From positions 1-9,450 of the forward strand of contig JASHVY010000467.1 of the NCBI GenBank assembly GCA_030044345.1: a stretch of DNA of 9,450 nt. Direction: 5' to 3'. The position numbers and the translations under genes were made by a program. Source of the DNA: Acetobacteraceae bacterium (GTDB lineage: Bacteria > Pseudomonadota > Alphaproteobacteria > Acetobacterales > Acetobacteraceae). The number at the start of each line of letters is the position of its first letter. Position 1 is the stretch's first letter. Under the pieces are notes generated by a model that worked only from the letters and a program-made list of their open reading frames with translations, had not been told where the DNA came from and made no database searches. Shown in pieces: positions 6,107 through 9,450 of the stretch.

Positions 6107-6236
6107 GGATTCGCCCGCTTGCGCTCATTGCGGCGTCTCGGTCAACCCAAAGACATCGCGTATTCGCGGCAGCGGCAAGCGAAGGAACGAGACCCCACGA
6201 CACGTCCGATAAGCAGAGCATGTTCGCCATGTTTGG
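6107..6236. other. 130-nt gap between the HlyD and Sel1 genes
   Basis: No terminator-like stem with a T-run is visible, so read-through from the secretion genes into the Sel1 gene is likely. A 61-codon frame from ATG 6230 to 6045 begins 6 nt after the HlyD stop but has no ribosome binding site, overlaps the Sel1 gene in another frame and looks non-protein-like. GTG 6106 of the Sel1 gene lacks a clear Shine-Dalgarno sequence. Confidence 0.45.
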
Positions 6237-7664
6237 TCAGGTCGGCTCCCTCATGCCGTGGCCAATGACAGGGACCACTCTTTGCAGTATGTATTGCATG
6301 ATTGTCTGAGTGCCAACGCGGATATCCGTTTCAACCGGCATGCCCGGGCTGATTCGAAAATCGCCCGGAACACCGTGGAGATGCAGGCGATCGATGCTGA
6401 CGCGCGCAGCGTAATACAACTCTCCGGTCGGAACGTTCCGCTGAATGGCAGCCGGATTGATCTCACTCTGCGTCAATTGCGCCGCCAGCTCCTGCGGAGT
6501 AAACGAATTGGACGTGATAACCCGCACTGTGCCTTTGGCATCGCCGAAGATTACGAACGGAAACGTCGTGAACTTGATCGTCACGGGTTGGCCAACCTGC
6601 ACGAATCCCTGGAATCCTCCGGGAATATAGGATTCCACCTCCATCGGGGCATGCAGCGGAGAAAGTGACACGAACTCCTGTCCAGACTGCATAACCGACC
6701 CTGGGGAGACGCCGTTCGCGATTTGAAGCACCACAGCATCTTGTGGAGCGCGCAGATCGATCAGGCCGCTCACCAATCTTGCCTTTGCAATCGATTGCCG
6801 CACGGCATCGAGCTGTGTCTCATTCGTGGCAAGCTGTGTCGAGACCTGCGCATTCCATTGCTGAGCAAAGGCATCGCGCTGCGCCTTGGTCGCCTCCAAT
6901 GTTTGTGTCGTGGATCGCGCCGTGGCTATGCTTTGCGCCAATTCTCCTTCCATCTGCACCCGCTGCTGCTGAGACTGCAACGTCGTGAGGCGGCTGCCCG
7001 CGTTAAGCTTCTGCAAGAGTTCGTTCATTCGTTCTATTTGGTTGGCGAGCATCAATTGCTCTCGATAGTACTCGGCTTGGGTGTCCGCGCCTTCAACTTG
7101 CGCCGCCAGGCTCGCGATCTGCTGGTCGTAGTTGTTGATCGTGTATTTGAGCTGCGACATCCGCTGCCCATAGATCGCCGATTGCACAAGCTGATCGCGG
7201 TTGGCGGGATCTGTCGGTTTATAGGACTTGCCCTGGAATTCCGCCTGTTCTTCAGCGACCTCGGCAGACAGGGACGATTCCTGCGCCAGCAAGGTATCCA
7301 GATCCGCGCGCGCCTCGGTCGGATCGAGCCTCGCGAGTATCTGGCCGGTGTGGACCACTTCTCCCACATGAACGTCGATCGAATGAACGATTGCTGTTTG
7401 CAGCGGTTCGAGCTGGATGGTCGGCGTACGGGAAACAACCCGCCCCGTCGCAGTCACTTCCACGCTCCTGGGCACGAACTCGGCAATCAGAAGCATCGTG
7501 AGCAGCAAGGCGGCGACGATCCAGACCGTATTGCGCGCCGAGCGTTTGGGTGATGCCTCGAGTATGGCGTTCGAAGGGGATTGAAACTCGAGGACGGCAG
7601 CGCTGAGCGCGCCGGCCTTCGGAAGCTCAATCTGCTTCGAAGGGGACGGGCGCGAGAGCGGCAT
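6237..7664 (-). CDS. HlyD-family type I secretion membrane-fusion (periplasmic adaptor) protein
   Basis: This 475-residue protein should link the inner-membrane ABC exporter to an outer-membrane TolC-type channel. A short cytoplasmic segment (1-46) precedes one membrane helix (about 47-64). After it come the first half of the lipoyl/barrel domain (VTATGRVV, then IDVHVGEVVHTGQILARLDPTEA, about 69-118) and a long Gln/Ala/Glu-rich coiled coil (about 118-295) typical of the periplasmic hairpin. The second lipoyl half follows (LRAPQDAVV, 304-312), then a beta-barrel with FVQVGQPVTIKFTTFPF and GDAKGTV (354-379), and the family's C-terminal GMPVETDIRVGTQTI-x-QYIL (441-460). Length matches type I adaptors. 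The ATG at 7664 has AGGGG (7672-7676) 7 nt upstream. The gene overlaps the exporter gene by 38 nt, so the two are probably translationally coupled. The TolC partner is not in the window. Confidence 0.92.
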   Translation of the reverse strand: MPLSRPSPSKQIELPKAGALSAAVLEFQSPSNAILEASPKRSARNTVWIVAALLLTMLLIAEFVPRSVEVTATGRVVSRTPTIQLEPLQTAIVHSIDVHVGEVVHTGQILARLDPTEARADLDTLLAQESSLSAEVAEEQAEFQGKSYKPTDPANRDQLVQSAIYGQRMSQLKYTINNYDQQIASLAAQVEGADTQAEYYREQLMLANQIERMNELLQKLNAGSRLTTLQSQQQRVQMEGELAQSIATARSTTQTLEATKAQRDAFAQQWNAQVSTQLATNETQLDAVRQSIAKARLVSGLIDLRAPQDAVVLQIANGVSPGSVMQSGQEFVSLSPLHAPMEVESYIPGGFQGFVQVGQPVTIKFTTFPFVIFGDAKGTVRVITSNSFTPQELAAQLTQSEINPAAIQRNVPTGELYYAARVSIDRLHLHGVPGDFRISPGMPVETDIRVGTQTIMQYILQRVVPVIGHGMREPT

Positions 7665-9450
7665 GACGAAGCCCCTGCGGCTCGAGATGGCGATTTTGTT
7701 GCAGCCAGAGTTGACGGTAAATCGTGCAATTCTCGAGCAGATTCCGATGCGGTGCGATATCGAGCAGCTTGCCCTGATGCATCACGATGATCAGGTCGCA
7801 GTCGACAAGGGAAGAAAGCCGATGCGTAATCAGAACCATTGTGCGCCCCTTGCCGATGCGCATCAGATTGGCGTTGACCAACGCTTCGCTTTCGGGATCG
7901 AGCGCGCTGGTCGCCTCGTCGAAAATCAGAATCTTGGGGTCCGTGATCAGGGCGCGCGCAATGGCCAGCCGCTGGCGTTGCCCCCCTGAGATGTTGGTCG
8001 AGCCTTCCTGGATGAACGTCTCGTAGCCGGCGGGCATTCGCTCGATGAATTCTTCCGCTCCGGCCAGCCGCGCTGCGCGGACCGCGTCTTCGAGCGTGAG
8101 GCCCGGCCGGCCGGCAATGATGTTGTCCCGGATGGCACCGCGGAAAAGGAAGTTGTCTTGCAGGACCACGCCAAGGCTGCGACGAAGGTAGCGGAGATTT
8201 ATCTCGCGCAGCTCGTTGCCGTCGAAGCGGACGAATCCTGAGTATTCGCGATTGATGCCCTGCAGAAGGCGCGCGATCGTCGATTTTCCCGACCCGGATT
8301 TTCCGACGATGCCAAGCATCGTCCCCGCCGGCACGGTAAAGGAGACGTCTTCAAGGGCGGGGGACATCTGGCCGGGATAGGTGAACGTCACTTTCTCGAA
8401 GACGATTCCACCATCGATCTTGGGTCGGAGCCCTTTCGTCGAGCCTTCCTCCTCGGGCGGGTTATTGACCACTTTACCCACTTCGGAGATCGCGAAGCGA
8501 AGCTCCTCCTGATCCTGAATCACCTTGGACATGGAAACGAGCGGCTGGGCGAGTCGGCCGCCGAGCATCAGGAAGGCGATAAGCCCGCCGATATCGAGCG
8601 TCGTGGTTCCCGTCAGAAGCCAATAGGCACCGAGGAAGATGACGCCACGCTGGATAAACCGCTCCAGCGGCAGCACGAGAGTCTTGGGCCAATTGCCGAG
8701 CCGTCCCCCCTGGATTCGCCAATCCGCGGCATCGGCCACCCGAAGATCCCACTCCGCCTTGCTCTGCGGCTCGATCGCGAGCGATTTGATCGTTCGGATA
8801 CCGTGGATGTTCTCCACCATGTGCGTGCTCTTGCGCGTTTCGGCCCGCACGATCTGCCCGGTCACGCGGCGAAGGGCCGGCAGAAACGCGAAAATTATCA
8901 AAGCCATGACGAGCGCTGTCGCCAACGTCACGAAAGCAAGCGCGGAGCTCATGAAAAACAGGATTGGAATCAGGACGATAAGCATGAATACATCGATCAC
9001 CAGTTCAAACATCCGGCCGGTGAAGAAATTGCGGACGAGATAGAGTTGGTTGATGCGATGGTGGATCTCACCGGCGGGGTGCTGTTCGAAATAGCCAAGC
9101 TTGAGTCCGAGCATGCGATTGAAGACGTGGAGATTGAGCCTCGTGTCTATCCGGCTGGCAAGAAGCGTGACCATCTCGACGCGTGCATATTCGAGCACGG
9201 TCTCATACACGACGATGGCAGCCCAAATCAGGACGAGGAGTGTCAGAGTATCCAGATTTCCGTATGTAGCGACCTGATCGACGACAGCCATCACAAGGAA
9301 CGGCGGAAGAATCGCGAGCACCGAAGTCACTATGGAGGCAACGCCAATGTCGCGGAGAAGAGGTCTCTCGTGCAGGATTAGCCGCATTACCCAAAAAATA
9401 TTGAAATGATCCGTATCCGCGACCGACTCCCGAAGCTTGCGTACCAGGAG
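7627..9450 (-). CDS. Type I secretion ABC exporter, permease-ATPase (HlyB/PrtD-like); 5' end outside window
   Basis: The visible 608 codons carry the exporter that drives substrate through the inner membrane with ATP. An in-frame ATG lies at 9387, but the frame continues open to the right edge with plausible protein (HFNIFWVM before it), so that ATG is not taken as the start; an N-terminal domain such as a C39-like region may lie outside. Counting from that Met, about six membrane helices span 14-280. The pattern YFEQHPAGEI-x5-QL-x3-RNFFTGR (99-125) matches the HlyB membrane domain closely. The nucleotide-binding domain has an A-loop Tyr (337), Walker A GKSGSGKST (362-370), Q-loop Gln410, signature SGGQR (467-471), Walker B ILIFDE (486-491), D-loop SALD (494-497) and H-loop His522, all intact. 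It overlaps the adaptor gene downstream by 38 nt. The substrate is probably the RTX protein encoded further down. Its promoter is not visible. Confidence 0.93.
   Translation of the reverse strand, partial: LLVRKLRESVADTDHFNIFWVMRLILHERPLLRDIGVASIVTSVLAILPPFLVMAVVDQVATYGNLDTLTLLVLIWAAIVVYETVLEYARVEMVTLLASRIDTRLNLHVFNRMLGLKLGYFEQHPAGEIHHRINQLYLVRNFFTGRMFELVIDVFMLIVLIPILFFMSSALAFVTLATALVMALIIFAFLPALRRVTGQIVRAETRKSTHMVENIHGIRTIKSLAIEPQSKAEWDLRVADAADWRIQGGRLGNWPKTLVLPLERFIQRGVIFLGAYWLLTGTTTLDIGGLIAFLMLGGRLAQPLVSMSKVIQDQEELRFAISEVGKVVNNPPEEEGSTKGLRPKIDGGIVFEKVTFTYPGQMSPALEDVSFTVPAGTMLGIVGKSGSGKSTIARLLQGINREYSGFVRFDGNELREINLRYLRRSLGVVLQDNFLFRGAIRDNIIAGRPGLTLEDAVRAARLAGAEEFIERMPAGYETFIQEGSTNISGGQRQRLAIARALITDPKILIFDEATSALDPESEALVNANLMRIGKGRTMVLITHRLSSLVDCDLIIVMHQGKLLDIAPHRNLLENCTIYRQLWLQQNRHLEPQGLRHAALAPVPFEAD
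7672..7676 (-). promoter_or_regulatory. HlyD-gene ribosome binding site inside the exporter gene
   Basis: AGGGG on the minus strand lies 7 nt before ATG 7664 and within the last codons of the ABC exporter gene, which supports the overlapping start and coupled translation of the two subunits. Confidence 0.5.

Noticed and set aside
6045..6230. Minus-strand 61-codon frame just after the HlyD stop
   Set aside because: No ribosome binding site, overlaps the Sel1 gene in another frame, and no resemblance to a known small protein.
6723..7553. Plus-strand frame of 276 codons opposite the HlyD gene
   Set aside because: It is a His/Arg/Leu-rich shadow of a gene with an unmistakable adaptor domain layout.

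Overview
The window comes from a GC-rich bacterial chromosome (around 60% GC by eye), most likely an alphaproteobacterium. Family resemblance, codon use and a stress-promoter-like GGAAC-N16-CGTC element point that way. Acetobacteraceae/Rhodospirillales or Methylobacterium-like Hyphomicrobiales are the best guesses; this is inference and no rRNA or marker gene is present. All six supported genes lie on the minus strand, so the locus reads from right to left. No tRNA, rRNA, CRISPR array, insertion sequence or phage gene was seen.

In transcription order: (1) 9450-7627, a type I secretion ABC exporter of the HlyB/PrtD kind, with its N-terminus beyond the right edge. (2) 7664-6237, its HlyD-family membrane-fusion partner, overlapping the exporter gene by 38 nt. 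(3) 6106-4262, a 614-residue protein made almost entirely of Sel1 (TPR-like) repeats. (4) 3643-2933, a small class I SAM-dependent methyltransferase-like protein. (5) 1933-644, a 429-residue glycine/aspartate/asparagine-rich protein with degenerate RTX repeats and an RTX-type C-terminus, the likely exported substrate. (6) 246-1, the N-terminal 82 residues of a protein starting with a short G-V-D...GW...D...P module that I associate with glycosyltransferases and other surface-glycan proteins.

The coding blocks are separated by unusually long spacers: 618 nt between the Sel1 gene and the methyltransferase, about 1 kb between the methyltransferase and the RTX gene, and 397 nt between the RTX gene and the last gene. 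These hold the candidate control signals: an EcfG-like promoter directly before the methyltransferase, a sigma70-like promoter with an inverted repeat filling its spacer, a GC-rich hairpin in the RTX leader, a structured 9-bp inverted repeat, and a triple 7-bp direct repeat.

Working model (inference): exporter plus adaptor, with an outer-membrane TolC-like protein encoded elsewhere, secrete the small RTX protein. The Sel1 protein may scaffold or regulate the apparatus. The methyltransferase and the glycan-module protein suggest that surface polysaccharide or the exported protein is modified. The components belong to known families; the combination is what deserves attention.
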